This document shows, in pieces, positions 36,921 through 45,694 of a DNA stretch of 64,000 nt (the first letter of the stretch is position 1; every line of letters starts with the position of its first letter). A program made the position numbers and the translations under genes. The stretch comes from VXYL01 sp965199945 (GTDB lineage Bacteria > Pseudomonadota > Gammaproteobacteria > Pseudomonadales > Azotimanducaceae): the NCBI GenBank assembly GCA_965199945.1, contig OZ241354.1, positions 1,736,001-1,800,000 on the forward strand, given 5' to 3'. Under the pieces are notes generated by a model. The model was given only the letters and a program-made list of their open reading frames with translations, did no database searches and was not told the origin of the DNA.

Positions 36921-37934
36921 CTAGATGAGTTCGCGCACCGCTTCGGCGATCTGAATGCTGTTCAGCGCTGCGCCTTTGCGGACGTTGTCCGACACCACCC
37001 AGAGATTGAGGCCGCGCTCGAAGCTCAAGTCTTCGCGGATGCGGCCGACGAACACCGCATCGCTGTTGGCGCCGTGATCGACCGCCGTCGGACTGGCGGC
37101 GGGATCGTCGATCACCATCACGCCGGGCGCGCGGCTCAGCAGCTCGGTGGCGTCGAGCGCCGACAGCGGCGCCTCGGTCTCGATGTGCAGGGCTTCCGAA
37201 TGCCCGTAGAAGACCGGCACGCGCACGCACGTCGGATTCACCCGAATCGCGTCGTCCTCGAAGATCTTCCTGGTCTCGTTGACCATCTTCATCTCCTCCA
37301 CCGAATAGCCGTTGTCGCCGATTTCCCAGGCGTGGGCGATGGCGTTGAAGGCGATCTGCGCGGGATGCGCCTCAAAGTCGTCGAGCGGCTTGGCGTTCAG
37401 CAGATTGGCCGTCTGGCTGGCCAGTTCGCGCACGCCGGACATGCCGGCGCCGGAGACCGCCTGGTAGGTGGCGACGTTGATGCGTTCGATTCCCACGGCA
37501 TCGTAGATCGGCTTCAAGGCGACCGCCATCTGAATGGTGGAGCAGTTGGGATTGGCGATGATGTTCGGCCCGATGCCGTCGGCGATGCGCCCGCCGTTCA
37601 CTTCCGGCACCACCAGCGGAATGCCCTCTTCCATGCGGAACTTCGAGGTGTTGTCGATGACCACCGCGCCCGCCTCGGCCGCCCGCGGCGCATGGTCGGC
37701 GGAGACGGCGCCGCCAGCCGAAAAGAGCGCGATCTGCGTGTTCCCGAAGTCGAAGTCGTCGAGCAGCTGCACGGCGACCGACTTGCTGCCCACCGGCAAC
37801 CGCTTGCCCACCGAGCGCTCGCTGGCGAGCAGGTGGACTTCGCCGAGCGGGAATCCCCGCTCGGCGAGAATCTCGCGCATCGCCTCGCCGACCGCGCCAG
37901 TGGCGCCGACGATGGCCACGTTGACCTTTTCCAT
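36921..37934 (-). CDS. asd: Aspartate-semialdehyde dehydrogenase
   Basis: This 337-residue enzyme makes aspartate semialdehyde for lysine, threonine and methionine synthesis. The Rossmann start VAIVGATGAVGEAMREIL is at residues 5-22. The catalytic cysteine lies in NPNCSTIQMA near residue 130. The position directly after leuB is the common gammaproteobacterial arrangement. Confidence 0.94.
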   Translation of the reverse strand: MEKVNVAIVGATGAVGEAMREILAERGFPLGEVHLLASERSVGKRLPVGSKSVAVQLLDDFDFGNTQIALFSAGGAVSADHAPRAAEAGAVVIDNTSKFRMEEGIPLVVPEVNGGRIADGIGPNIIANPNCSTIQMAVALKPIYDAVGIERINVATYQAVSGAGMSGVRELASQTANLLNAKPLDDFEAHPAQIAFNAIAHAWEIGDNGYSVEEMKMVNETRKIFEDDAIRVNPTCVRVPVFYGHSEALHIETEAPLSALDATELLSRAPGVMVIDDPAASPTAVDHGANSDAVFVGRIREDLSFERGLNLWVVSDNVRKGAALNSIQIAEAVRELI

Positions 37935-37966
37935 GCGTTGCCTTTTTGTTTGCCCACTGCCCGGGG

Positions 37967-39040
37967 CTAGCCAAGCGCCGCGATCACCGCGTTCGCCATC
38001 TCCGTCGTGCCCACTTGCCGCAGATTGCCCTGGGCGTCGTCGCCGAGGATGTCCGCCGTGCGGATGCCTTGGTTCAATACGGCGTCGACGGCGCGTTCCA
38101 CGCGCTCGGCTGCCGGCGCTTCGTTCAAGCTGTAGCGCAGCATCATTGCCGCCGAGAGGATGGTGGCGAGCGGGTTGGCGACGTCTTTGCCGGCGATGTC
38201 CGGGGCGGTGCCGTGGACCGGCTCGTACATGCCCTGCCCGTTCGCGTTCAGGGAGGCCGAGGGGAGCATGCCGAGGGAGCCGGTGAGCATGGCGGCCACG
38301 TCCGAGAGGATGTCACCGAACATGTTGCCGGTCACCACCACGTCGAACTGCTTCGGGCGGCGCACCAGCTGCATGGCGGCGTTGTCCACGTAGAGGTGCT
38401 CGAGTTCCACGTGGGGGTAGTCGGCGTGGACTTCGGTCACCACGTCGCGCCATAGCTGCGTGACTTCCAGCACGTTGGCCTTGTCCACGGACGCGAGCCG
38501 GCCGTTGCGCTTCGCCGCCAGGTCGAAGGCCACGCGGGCGATGCGGGCGATTTCGCGCTCGTCGTAGACGTAGGTGTTGAAGCCGCGCCGACCGCCGTTG
38601 TCAATCGTGACGCCGCGTGGTTCGCCGAAATAGATGCCGCCGGTGAGCTCGCGCACGATCAGGATGTCCAGGCCGGCCACCAATTCGGCCTTCAGCGACG
38701 ACGCTTCCGCAAGCGGCGCGAAGAGCAGCGCCGGGCGCAGGTTGGCGAACAGGTCGAGGCCGGAACGCAAGCCGAGCAGGCCCTTCTCCGGGCGCTTGTC
38801 CATCGGCAGCGCATCCCATTGCGGGCCGCCTACGGCGCCGAGCAGCACGGCATCGGCGGCGCGCGCCGCGTCCAGCGTTTCCGGCGGCAGCGGCACGCCG
38901 TGCTTATCGATGGCGCAGCCGCCGGCGTCGGCGTGGGAGAACGCGAAGTCCAAGCCGAGGGCGTCGAGTACGCGCAGGGCGTGCGGCATGATCTCCGCGC
39001 CGATGCCGTCGCCGGGAATGACGAGCACGCGATGGGTCAC
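37967..39040 (-). CDS. leuB: 3-isopropylmalate dehydrogenase
   Basis: This 357-residue enzyme oxidatively decarboxylates 3-isopropylmalate in leucine synthesis. It has IPGDGIGAEIM at the start, the substrate site ELTGGIYFGEPRG, and GNMFGDILSDVAAMLTGSLG. I chose the GTG at 39040 because GAGGAGG lies seven bases upstream. It follows leuD by about 50 bases in the leuC-leuD-leuB-asd cluster. Confidence 0.95.
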   Translation of the reverse strand: MTHRVLVIPGDGIGAEIMPHALRVLDALGLDFAFSHADAGGCAIDKHGVPLPPETLDAARAADAVLLGAVGGPQWDALPMDKRPEKGLLGLRSGLDLFANLRPALLFAPLAEASSLKAELVAGLDILIVRELTGGIYFGEPRGVTIDNGGRRGFNTYVYDEREIARIARVAFDLAAKRNGRLASVDKANVLEVTQLWRDVVTEVHADYPHVELEHLYVDNAAMQLVRRPKQFDVVVTGNMFGDILSDVAAMLTGSLGMLPSASLNANGQGMYEPVHGTAPDIAGKDVANPLATILSAAMMLRYSLNEAPAAERVERAVDAVLNQGIRTADILGDDAQGNLRQVGTTEMANAVIAALG

Positions 39041-39093
39041 GCCGGTGTCCTCCTCAATCGTCGCAGCGTGGCAAGACCAGGCTCGCCGCCGAG

Positions 39094-39726
39094 TCAGAAG
39101 ACCCAGGGCGATCGGCGGCGGTGTTCCGCCTCGAAGGCCCGAATCGCCGCGGCGTGGTGCAGGGTCATGCCGATGTCGTCCAGTCCCTCCGCCAGCAGGC
39201 GCTTGCGCTCCGGCTCGATGGCGAACTCGACGGCGAAGCCGTTGCCAGCGATGCGCTGGTTCGGCAGATCGACCGTCAACTCGCAGCCCGGATTCGCTTC
39301 GACTCTGGCGAACAGCTCCGCCACCGCCGCTTCTTCCAGCGCCACCAGCAAGAGGCCGTTCTTCTGCGCGTTGGTGAAGAAGATGTCGGCGAAGCTCGGC
39401 GCGATCACGCAGCGAAAGCCGTGTTCCAGAAGCGCCCACACGGCGTGTTCGCGGCTGGAGCCGCAGCCGAAGTTGCGCCGCGCGAGCAGGATGCTGCCCT
39501 CGGCGTAGGGCGGCTGGTTGAGCACGAAATCGTGGTTGATGCGCCGTTCGTTGGCGTTCATGCCGATGTCGCCTTCGTCCAGATAGCGCCAGGCGTCGAA
39601 CAGGTTGTCGCCGAAACCGGTGCGGCGGATGGACTTCAGGAACTGCTTGGGGATGATCTGGTCGGTGTCTACGTTGGCGCGGTCCAGCGGCACGACGACC
39701 CCGGTGTGGCGCTCGAAGGGGCGCAT
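39094..39726 (-). CDS. leuD: 3-isopropylmalate dehydratase small subunit
   Basis: This 210-residue subunit provides the swivelling domain of isopropylmalate isomerase. It has DTDQIIPKQFLKSI near residue 23 and GCGSSREHAVWALLEHGF near 80. Its ATG overlaps the leuC stop by one base (TGATG), so the two subunits are co-translated. Confidence 0.95.
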   Translation of the reverse strand: MRPFERHTGVVVPLDRANVDTDQIIPKQFLKSIRRTGFGDNLFDAWRYLDEGDIGMNANERRINHDFVLNQPPYAEGSILLARRNFGCGSSREHAVWALLEHGFRCVIAPSFADIFFTNAQKNGLLLVALEEAAVAELFARVEANPGCELTVDLPNQRIAGNGFAVEFAIEPERKRLLAEGLDDIGMTLHHAAAIRAFEAEHRRRSPWVF

Positions 39727-41141
39727 CAGAGCATCTCCCGCACGTCCGCGAAGCGCCCGGCCACGGCAGCCGCAGCGGCCATCGCCGGACTCACCAAGTG
39801 GGTGCGGCCGCGATAGCCTTGGCGCCCCTCGAAATTGCGGTTGGAGGTGGCCGCGCAGCGCTCGCCGGGCAGGAGCCGGTCGTCGTTCATCGCCAGGCAC
39901 ATGGAGCAGCCCGGATCGCGCCACTCGAAGCCGGCGCTCTTGAACACGGCGTCGATGCCCTCCTCCTCGGCCTGCTGCTTCACCAGCCCGGAACCCGGCA
40001 CGGCCATCGCCTGGGTGACGCCGGAGGCGACCTTGCGCCCGTCGAGAATCTTCGCCGCGGCGCGGAAGTCCTCGATGCGCCCGTTGGTGCAGGAGCCGAT
40101 GAAGACGCGATCCACCGGCACGGCGGCGATGGGCGTGCCGGGCGTCAAGTCCATGTACGCCAGCGCCCGCTCGCACAACTCGCGCTTGGCCGCGTCGTCG
40201 AAGTCTTTCGGCGACGGCACCGATTCGTCCACGCCAAGCACCAGTTCCGGCGAGGTGCCCCAGGTCACTTGCGGCGGCACCGTTGCCGCGTCCAAAGTCG
40301 CCTGCTGGTCGAAGACGGCATCAGCGTCCGAAACCAAGGTTCGCCACGCTGCCTCGGCCTGCTCCCAGAGCGCCCCCGTCGGCGCGAAGGGACGCCCGCG
40401 CACGTAGTCAATGGTGGCGTCGTCCACCGCCACGAGGCCATTGCGTGCGCCGGCCTCGATGGACATGTTGCACAGCGTCATGCGCCCTTCCATGGAGAGC
40501 GCCCGCACGGCCGGCCCCGCGTACTCGATGGCATGGCCGGTGGCGCCGGCCGTGCCGATGGCGCGGATGATGGCAAGCGCCAAGTCCTTGGCACCGACGC
40601 CGGCGCTCAACGCGCCTTCCACTTGAACCCGCATGTTGCGGCTCTTGCGCTGCGCCAGGCATTGGGTGGCCAGCACGTGTTCGACCTCCGAGGTGCCGAT
40701 GCCCTGCGCCAACGCGGCGAAGGCGCCGTGGGTGGAGGTGTGGGAATCGCCGCACACGATGGTCGTTCCCGGCAGCGTCGCGCCCTGCTCTGGGCCGATT
40801 ACGTGGACGATGCCTTGGCGAACATCCGTCATCTCGAACTGCCGAATGGCGAATCGCTTGCAGTTCTCGTCCAGCGCCTCCACCTGCGCCTTGGCCACCG
40901 GATCGGCAATGCCGTCGATGCCAGCGGCGCGATTGGTGGTCGGCACGTTGTGGTCCGGAGTCGCCAAGTTCGCGCCGCGCCGCCACGGTTCGCGCCCGGC
41001 AAGCGCCAGCCCCTCGAATGCCTGCGGCGACGTCACTTCGTGCAGCAGATGGCGGTCAATATAGAGGAGCGTCATGCCGTCGTCGCGCTCCGCCACGGCA
41101 TGCGCATCCCAAATCTTGTCGTAGACGGTGCGCCCAGCCAC
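39726..41141 (-). CDS. leuC: 3-isopropylmalate dehydratase large subunit
   Basis: This 471-residue aconitase-family subunit binds a 4Fe-4S cluster. Cluster ligands are visible in IGSCTNGRIED (about residue 345) and CSMCLAMN (about 410). GDSHTSTHGAFAALA is also present. The GTG at 41141 gives the normal family length (about 470) and has GGAGG upstream. No leader peptide or attenuator could be identified ahead of it; the upstream DNA is a gene relic. Confidence 0.95.
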   Translation of the reverse strand: MAGRTVYDKIWDAHAVAERDDGMTLLYIDRHLLHEVTSPQAFEGLALAGREPWRRGANLATPDHNVPTTNRAAGIDGIADPVAKAQVEALDENCKRFAIRQFEMTDVRQGIVHVIGPEQGATLPGTTIVCGDSHTSTHGAFAALAQGIGTSEVEHVLATQCLAQRKSRNMRVQVEGALSAGVGAKDLALAIIRAIGTAGATGHAIEYAGPAVRALSMEGRMTLCNMSIEAGARNGLVAVDDATIDYVRGRPFAPTGALWEQAEAAWRTLVSDADAVFDQQATLDAATVPPQVTWGTSPELVLGVDESVPSPKDFDDAAKRELCERALAYMDLTPGTPIAAVPVDRVFIGSCTNGRIEDFRAAAKILDGRKVASGVTQAMAVPGSGLVKQQAEEEGIDAVFKSAGFEWRDPGCSMCLAMNDDRLLPGERCAATSNRNFEGRQGYRGRTHLVSPAMAAAAAVAGRFADVREML

Positions 41142-41205
41142 CGCACGGCCTCCTGCCCCTCGGCGGGGCGCGAGCAACTCGCTGCGAAGTATAGCGAGTC
41201 CGCGA

Positions 41206-41295
41206 GTCGTCGAGTCCGAACGGGTGGAGTTCAAGGCGTCATGGGTGCTGGGACCACCGGCCCGCAGGTGCTGCAGACGATCTGCGCGTTCGCGC
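41206..41295 (+). pseudogene. Relic of a Schlafen-AlbA_2 gene (5' part)
   Basis: About 90 bases match 44459-44550 near the start of the intact AlbA_2 gene. Shared blocks include CGGGTGGAGTTCAAGGCGTC and CAGGTGCTGC, separated by a few substitutions and a small deletion. The reading frame breaks at once, so this is a dead fragment. It lies upstream of leuC. Confidence 0.7.
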
Positions 41296-41309
41296 CAACA
41301 AGCGTGGGC

Positions 41310-41597
41310 TCAGCGCGTGCTGCCCGCAGCCGCCATCGGGTGCGCGGCATGATGTGGGGCCGCTGTGGGCGTAACGGATCGCTGCTCGCGTTCCTGTTCG
41401 CGCTTGCTGACCTTGGCGAACAGGGTGTTGTAGTAGGACGCCATGTCCGCGTCGGCCGCCGCGGCGTCCTCATGGAGGGATTGGCGATACTCCGGGTCTT
41501 CGAGCGCCAGTTCAACCTCAGCGTCCATGTGTGCGTTCGCCAGCGATGCCCGCTGCGCCGCGCTTAGCGAGCAGTTCTCTTGCGTGGGAGATGTCAT
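41310..41597 (-). CDS. Small hypothetical soluble protein
   Basis: The 95-residue protein is acidic and helical in the middle (MDAEVELALEDPEYRQSLHEDAAAADADMASYYNTLF), with a histidine- and alanine-rich tail. AAGGAGCAG precedes the ATG at 41597. It lies downstream of the disrupted membrane-protein gene and on the same strand. I know no family for it. Confidence 0.5.
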   Translation of the reverse strand: MTSPTQENCSLSAAQRASLANAHMDAEVELALEDPEYRQSLHEDAAAADADMASYYNTLFAKVSKREQEREQRSVTPTAAPHHAAHPMAAAGSTR

Positions 41598-41662
41598 TGT
41601 TCTGCTCCTTCGTTGTGTCCTTCGTGCCGCCGCACAGCCAGCAGCGGTGATGGTGAGTGTGT

Positions 41663-41820
41663 TCATGCTCCGTTCTCCGGTGGGGGTGGAAGCTCCCCTT
41701 TCCGGGTCCAGCCCTTCGATTGCAGCCAAACACGGTGGTTCTCGTTGAAGATAGCCGCGAACCAGAACCCCAGCGGAATCTGGGACAACCACGCTCTATC
41801 CAGCGGTTCCAGATGCAGGC
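41663..41820 (-). pseudogene. 3' part of membrane-protein gene split by IS3-family element
   Basis: This is the C-terminal half (LEPLDRAWLSQIPLGFWFAA, then NENHRVWLQSKGW and a proline-rich tail) of a small DUF2628-like membrane protein. The N-terminal half is at 43393-43591. Removing the IS and one GGC copy joins the halves exactly in frame into a 117-residue protein. The ending WLQSKGWTRKGE is typical of DUF2628-type proteins. Confidence 0.75.
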
Positions 41821-41885
41821 TGAGCTGGTCCTGCTTTTTGAGGCAGTCGGTTAAGGTGTATTCCACGCCTTGAAGGAGGCATGGA

Positions 41886-42164
41886 ATGACAGCGAAGAGG
41901 CGCCGGTTCACGGCGGACTTCAAGAAGCGGGTGGCGCTGGAAGCGCTGCGCGGAGATCGGACGATCCAGGAGCTGGCGGCGAAGCACGGAGTGCATCCGA
42001 ACCAGGTGGGCATGTGGAAGAAGCAGGCGGTGGAGGGCCTGGGCGAGGTGTTCGCGTCGAGCCGGAAGTCGGGCGCGGACGAGGCGCTGGCGAAGGAGCT
42101 GTACGCGAAGATCGGGGAGCTGACGATGGAACGGGATTTTTTTCGGCGCGGGTTGGCGCACTGA
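41886..42164 (+). CDS. IS3-family transposase OrfA
   Basis: This 92-residue protein is the helix-turn-helix DNA-binding part (RRRFTADFKKRVALEALRG, then QELAAKHGVHPNQVGMWKKQ), with a leucine-zipper-like C-terminal stretch. The end of the gene has GATTTTTTTCGG near 42134, a run of seven T where ribosomes could slip back by one base into orfB. The fused OrfAB protein would be the active transposase. Confidence 0.92.
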   Translation: MTAKRRRFTADFKKRVALEALRGDRTIQELAAKHGVHPNQVGMWKKQAVEGLGEVFASSRKSGADEALAKELYAKIGELTMERDFFRRGLAH

Positions 42165-42184
42165 GCCGCCCGGAGCGCCTGGCG

Positions 42185-43006
42185 ATGGTGGAGCGCGACG
42201 GCCCGCTGAGCCTGAGCCGGCAGTGCGAGCTGCTGGCGGTCGGTCGGGCGTCGCTGTACCGCGAGCCGGCTGGCGAGAGCGCGGCGAACCTGGAGCTGAT
42301 GCGGCGCATCGACGAGTTGTACATGGAGTGTCCGTTCTACGGCAGCCGGCGGATGTCGATGCATCTGCGGCGGGAGGGCGTCGTTGCCGGTCGGCGCCGG
42401 GTGCGCCGCCTGATGCGGCTGATGGGCGTGGACGCCGTCTACCCGAAGCCGCGCACGAGTGCGCCGAGCGCCGAGCACCAGGTGCATCCGTACCTGCTGC
42501 GCGGCGTGGCCGTGGAGCGCCCGGACCAGGTCTGGTGCGCGGACATCACCTACATCCCCGTGCGCTCCGGCTTCCTGTATCTGGTGGCGGTGATGGACTG
42601 GGCGACGCGGTTCGTGCTGTCGTGGCGGCTGTCGAACACGATGGACGCGGCGTTCTGCGTCGAGGCGCTGGAGGACGCGCTCGGCGGCGGCGCGGCGCCC
42701 GGCATCTTCAACACCGACCAGGGGGCGCAGTTCACCAGCCTGGCGTTCACCGGGCGGGTGCTGGAGTCGGGGGCGCGGTGCTCGATGGACGGCCGGGGCC
42801 GGTGCATGGACAACGTGTTCATCGAGCGGCTGTGGCGTTCGCTGAAGTACGAGGCGGTGTACCTCCACGACCTGGCCGACGGCTTCGAGGCGGAGCGCGT
42901 GATCGCCCGTTGGATGCGCTTCTACAACGGATCGCGTCCTCACTTCTCGCTGGGCGGCCGAACTCCGGCGGAAGCCTACGGCGGCGCCTTCGCGGAGGCG
43001 GCATGA
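42185..43006 (+). CDS. IS3-family transposase OrfB (DDE integrase)
   Basis: The orfB frame is open from about 42130 to 43006 and lies -1 relative to orfA. I give the first ATG inside it (273 residues), but the natural product is probably the OrfAB frameshift fusion. Catalytic residues are visible: D in WCADITYIPV, D in FNTDQGAQFTS and E in FIERLWRSLKYE. An HTH_21 stretch (CPFYGSRRMSMHLRREG) precedes them. No inactivating mutation is visible, so the element may still be mobile. Confidence 0.9.
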   Translation: MVERDGPLSLSRQCELLAVGRASLYREPAGESAANLELMRRIDELYMECPFYGSRRMSMHLRREGVVAGRRRVRRLMRLMGVDAVYPKPRTSAPSAEHQVHPYLLRGVAVERPDQVWCADITYIPVRSGFLYLVAVMDWATRFVLSWRLSNTMDAAFCVEALEDALGGGAAPGIFNTDQGAQFTSLAFTGRVLESGARCSMDGRGRCMDNVFIERLWRSLKYEAVYLHDLADGFEAERVIARWMRFYNGSRPHFSLGGRTPAEAYGGAFAEAA

Positions 43007-43392
43007 CCGGCCGGCCGCCCCGGCGCGGCGAACGCCGCGCCGGATTTTCCGGACTCCGGTCGCTCCGCTCCCTCCGCTCGGAAAATCCGACCAACCCGCC
43101 TCCGGCGGTTCGCCTCGGCCCGGCGGACGAAAGGCGACCAGCCATGCGGCTGGGAGATGCGGCCGAGGACGCCGGGGCCTTCGAGCCTTGGCTGGCAGCT
43201 GCGAAGTCGGGAGTTGGGAAGGTCTTGCAAAGACACGGGCATCGGCAACGGGAAAGCCGCCGAACATGGCAGCGAATCGGCCTTGACGGTCGCTCGGCAA
43301 GCCGCAAGAATGCCTTGCGCTCGAGGGACTCAACACCAGGGAGTACACCTTAACCAAGCCCTCGAACTGCCTCACGAAACAGGACCACCTCA

Positions 43393-43591
43393 GGCCACCC
43401 AAGGAGTCCGGCAACACTGCCATGCCTACCAGCCCGACCGCGAACTGGCAGCAGAGCATGATTGCGAACCACTTGAGGTTTCCCCGGAACAGGGGCACCC
43501 AGTGGCCGAAGAAAAGCGTTGGCCAAGACCAGCCGACCTTGACCGTCCTGTCTCGCTCGTAGGCGGGGTGCGTGAATACGATGCGCTTCAT
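43393..43591 (-). pseudogene. 5' part of DUF2628-like membrane-protein gene split by IS
   Basis: The N-terminal half reads IVFTHPAYERDRTVKVGWSW, then PTLFFGHWVPLFRGNLKWFA, then a second hydrophobic stretch. This is the pattern of DUF2628-type small membrane proteins. The frame enters the IS after codon 66. It can be rejoined to 41663-41820 without loss, so the insertion looks recent. Confidence 0.75.
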
Positions 43592-43811
43592 GCCCGAAAT
43601 CCGTTGCGCTCCTCTCCTTCCCCGCAGGCAGACCGTAGCACAGGCGGCGCAACCACCCGCCCCACGTTCGTGGTGCGGAAGTGTAGCGATGGACGCCGAA
43701 TTCGCCGCACGCTCTCAGGCGCACCTGTGCCAGTCGTGACCAGCGGGCCAACGCCCTTGACAGCATTCGAAAGGGCAGTATGTTCCGCTTCGCCGTTTGC
43801 CGAGGGATTCC

Positions 43812-44183
43812 ATGAACCTGCACCGCGACGGAGCCCCATTGAAGCTCGCTGCCATTGTCGCGCTCTGCCTCACGCTGGCGGCTGTCGTTGGGTGTGCCAT
43901 TCAACCCGTGGTCGCCACCACTCGCATAGACGAGGAAGACGTCGAGATCATCGCCGATTCTTCCAAGCGGCGACTCCCGCAAGAGCAGCTAGACGCTGTG
44001 AACGCGGAAGCCGCCTTGCGTTGTGGCAAGTACGGACGCAGCGCCGAGTATGTGAGCACGCGATGGGAAGACCTGACGACGTACTACAGCGGTGTTCCCC
44101 ACAACAGGTGGACCTTCCTGTTCCAATGCGTCCCCACTGACGTCCAGCGGACGATTCCGGCGCCACCACCCACCATCCCATAG
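43812..44183 (+). CDS. Small hypothetical lipoprotein
   Basis: The 123-residue protein has a lipoprotein signal (LAAIVALCLTLAAVVGC, cysteine near residue 28). The mature part contains single cysteines near its middle and end and a proline-rich C-terminus (IPAPPPTIP). No family is recognised. It lies divergent from the IS-disrupted gene. Confidence 0.6.
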   Translation: MNLHRDGAPLKLAAIVALCLTLAAVVGCAIQPVVATTRIDEEDVEIIADSSKRRLPQEQLDAVNAEAALRCGKYGRSAEYVSTRWEDLTTYYSGVPHNRWTFLFQCVPTDVQRTIPAPPPTIP

Positions 44184-44409
44184 CGCTCTGAAGCCAGCCG
44201 CCCCGTGCAGGGGCGCACAGAGTTTGGACGGGCAGGCTGCACCCGTGGGCAGCGTCTGGGCGCGTTCCGCGGCCATGCCACGCGCAAAACCGCTTCTCGG
44301 TTCGCCTTTGTTCGCAGCGGCCCAACCCTCCCGGATGCCGAGGCGACATTGACCGACCTGCCGAGACGTAATAGGTTGGGTCTTGCTCTGCCGGCGGTCT
44401 TGCTGTGCC

Positions 44410-45693
44410 ATGCCCCTCTCCATTCTCCCCGTCAATGTCCGCGATCTGCTCTATTGCCAGGGCGTCGAGTCCGAGCGGGTGGAGTTCAAGGCGTCCTGGG
44501 ATGCTCGGGTCACCGGCCCGCAGGTGCTGCGGACGATCTGCGCGTTCGCCAACGACTACCACAACCTCAACGGCGGCTACGTCGTGATTGGCGTTGCCGA
44601 GCGCGACGGCCGTGGCGCGATCCCGCCAGCGGGTCTCTCCGCCGAAGACGTCGACGCGGCGCAGAAGTGGATCCGCGGCAACTGCAACCGATTCGATCCG
44701 CCCTATGCGCCGGTCCTCTCGCCCGAACTCGTCGACGATCGATTGGTGTTGGTCGTTTGGGCGCCGGCAAGCGACACGCGCCCGCATCGCGCGCCCGCCC
44801 AGGCTGCCAGAGGAAAGCGCAAGGCGGAGGCGCCCCGCTACTGGGTTCGCCTAGGCAGCGAGACGGTGGACGCGGAGCAGCGCGGCACCATGCTGCGCGG
44901 CCTGATCGATCAGACCGCCCGCGTGCCGTGGGACGACCGCCCGGCCCGACAGGCGCGGGTGGAAGACATGCGCGAAGCGAAAGTGCGCGAGTTCCTGCAC
45001 GACGTGCGCAGCGGCCTGCTCGAAGAACCCGATGTGCGCGAGATCTATCGCCGCCTGCGGCTGGTGACGCGCATCAACGGCGACGATGTGCCCCGCAACA
45101 TCGGCCTCCTGTGCTTCTCCAACGATCCGGCGGAGTGGTTCCCATGCGCGAAGATCGAGGTCGTGCAGTTCCCGGACGGCCCGGCCGGCGACGTGCAGGA
45201 AGAGCGCGTGTTCCGAGGCAGCCTTCTCGACCAGGCGAGGGACTGCCTCGCGCATCTCGAGAATCTCTCCGCCACGCACCTGCAGAAGCAGCGCGACAGC
45301 ATCTACGCCCGCACTTGGAGCGCCTACCCCATCGCCGCCCTGCGCGAGGCATTGATGAACGCGCTCTACCACCGCAGCTACGACATCGACCAGCTGGAAC
45401 CCACCAAGGTCTACGTCTTCCCCGACCATGTGGCGGTCATCAGCTATCCCGGCCCTGTGCCCGGCATCGAGCCGGCGCACCTGCTGCCGGGCGCGAAGGC
45501 GAATCACGCCGTCCAGGCGCGCAATCGACGCATCGGCGAGTTCTTGAAGGAGTTGGGATTGGCGGAAGGGCGGCTCTCGGGCCTGCCGAAGATCTACGCG
45601 GCGATGGCGCAAAACGGCTCGCCCACGCCGCGCTTCGAATTCGACGAAGGGCGCAGCTACTTCCAAGCCGTGTTCCCGGCACATCCGCCGTAG
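44410..45693 (+). CDS. Schlafen AlbA_2-domain putative DNA-binding / RecG-like regulator
   Basis: The 427-residue protein starts with an AlbA_2 domain (ESERVEFKASW at about residues 19-29, NLNGGYVVIGVAERDG). It continues with the ATPase-like C-terminal part of the RecG-like regulator family (ALREALMNALYHRSYD; KVYVFPDHVAVISYPGPVPG; NRRIGEFLKELGLAEG). Such proteins are common in accessory regions and may be regulators or act in defence. The ATG at 44410 fits the N-terminus of relatives (LPVNVRDLL). A relic of the same gene type is at 41206-41295. Confidence 0.82.
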   Translation: MPLSILPVNVRDLLYCQGVESERVEFKASWDARVTGPQVLRTICAFANDYHNLNGGYVVIGVAERDGRGAIPPAGLSAEDVDAAQKWIRGNCNRFDPPYAPVLSPELVDDRLVLVVWAPASDTRPHRAPAQAARGKRKAEAPRYWVRLGSETVDAEQRGTMLRGLIDQTARVPWDDRPARQARVEDMREAKVREFLHDVRSGLLEEPDVREIYRRLRLVTRINGDDVPRNIGLLCFSNDPAEWFPCAKIEVVQFPDGPAGDVQEERVFRGSLLDQARDCLAHLENLSATHLQKQRDSIYARTWSAYPIAALREALMNALYHRSYDIDQLEPTKVYVFPDHVAVISYPGPVPGIEPAHLLPGAKANHAVQARNRRIGEFLKELGLAEGRLSGLPKIYAAMAQNGSPTPRFEFDEGRSYFQAVFPAHPP

Positions 45694-45694
45694 C

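Larger units (their letters stand above)
41821..43392 (+). mobile_element. Complete IS3-family insertion sequence, 1572 bp
   Basis: The element starts TGAGCTGGTCCTG and, read inward from the other end, TGAGGTGGTCCTG. The imperfect terminal inverted repeats extend about 50 bases and share GAGGCAGT and GGTTAAGGTGTA, with a nine-base gap in one arm. It is flanked by the 3-bp direct repeat GGC (41818-41820 and 43393-43395), as IS3 elements make. It carries orfA and orfB in the usual -1 relation. About 385 bases at the right end hold no gene, apart from an inverted repeat around 43041-43090 (CGGATTTTCCG / CGGAAAATCCG). Confidence 0.9.

Noticed and set aside
42223..43353. Long plus-strand frame overlapping the transposase
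   Set aside because: It lies in the wrong frame relative to the DDE motifs and its product is a low-complexity Gly/Arg/Ala sequence.
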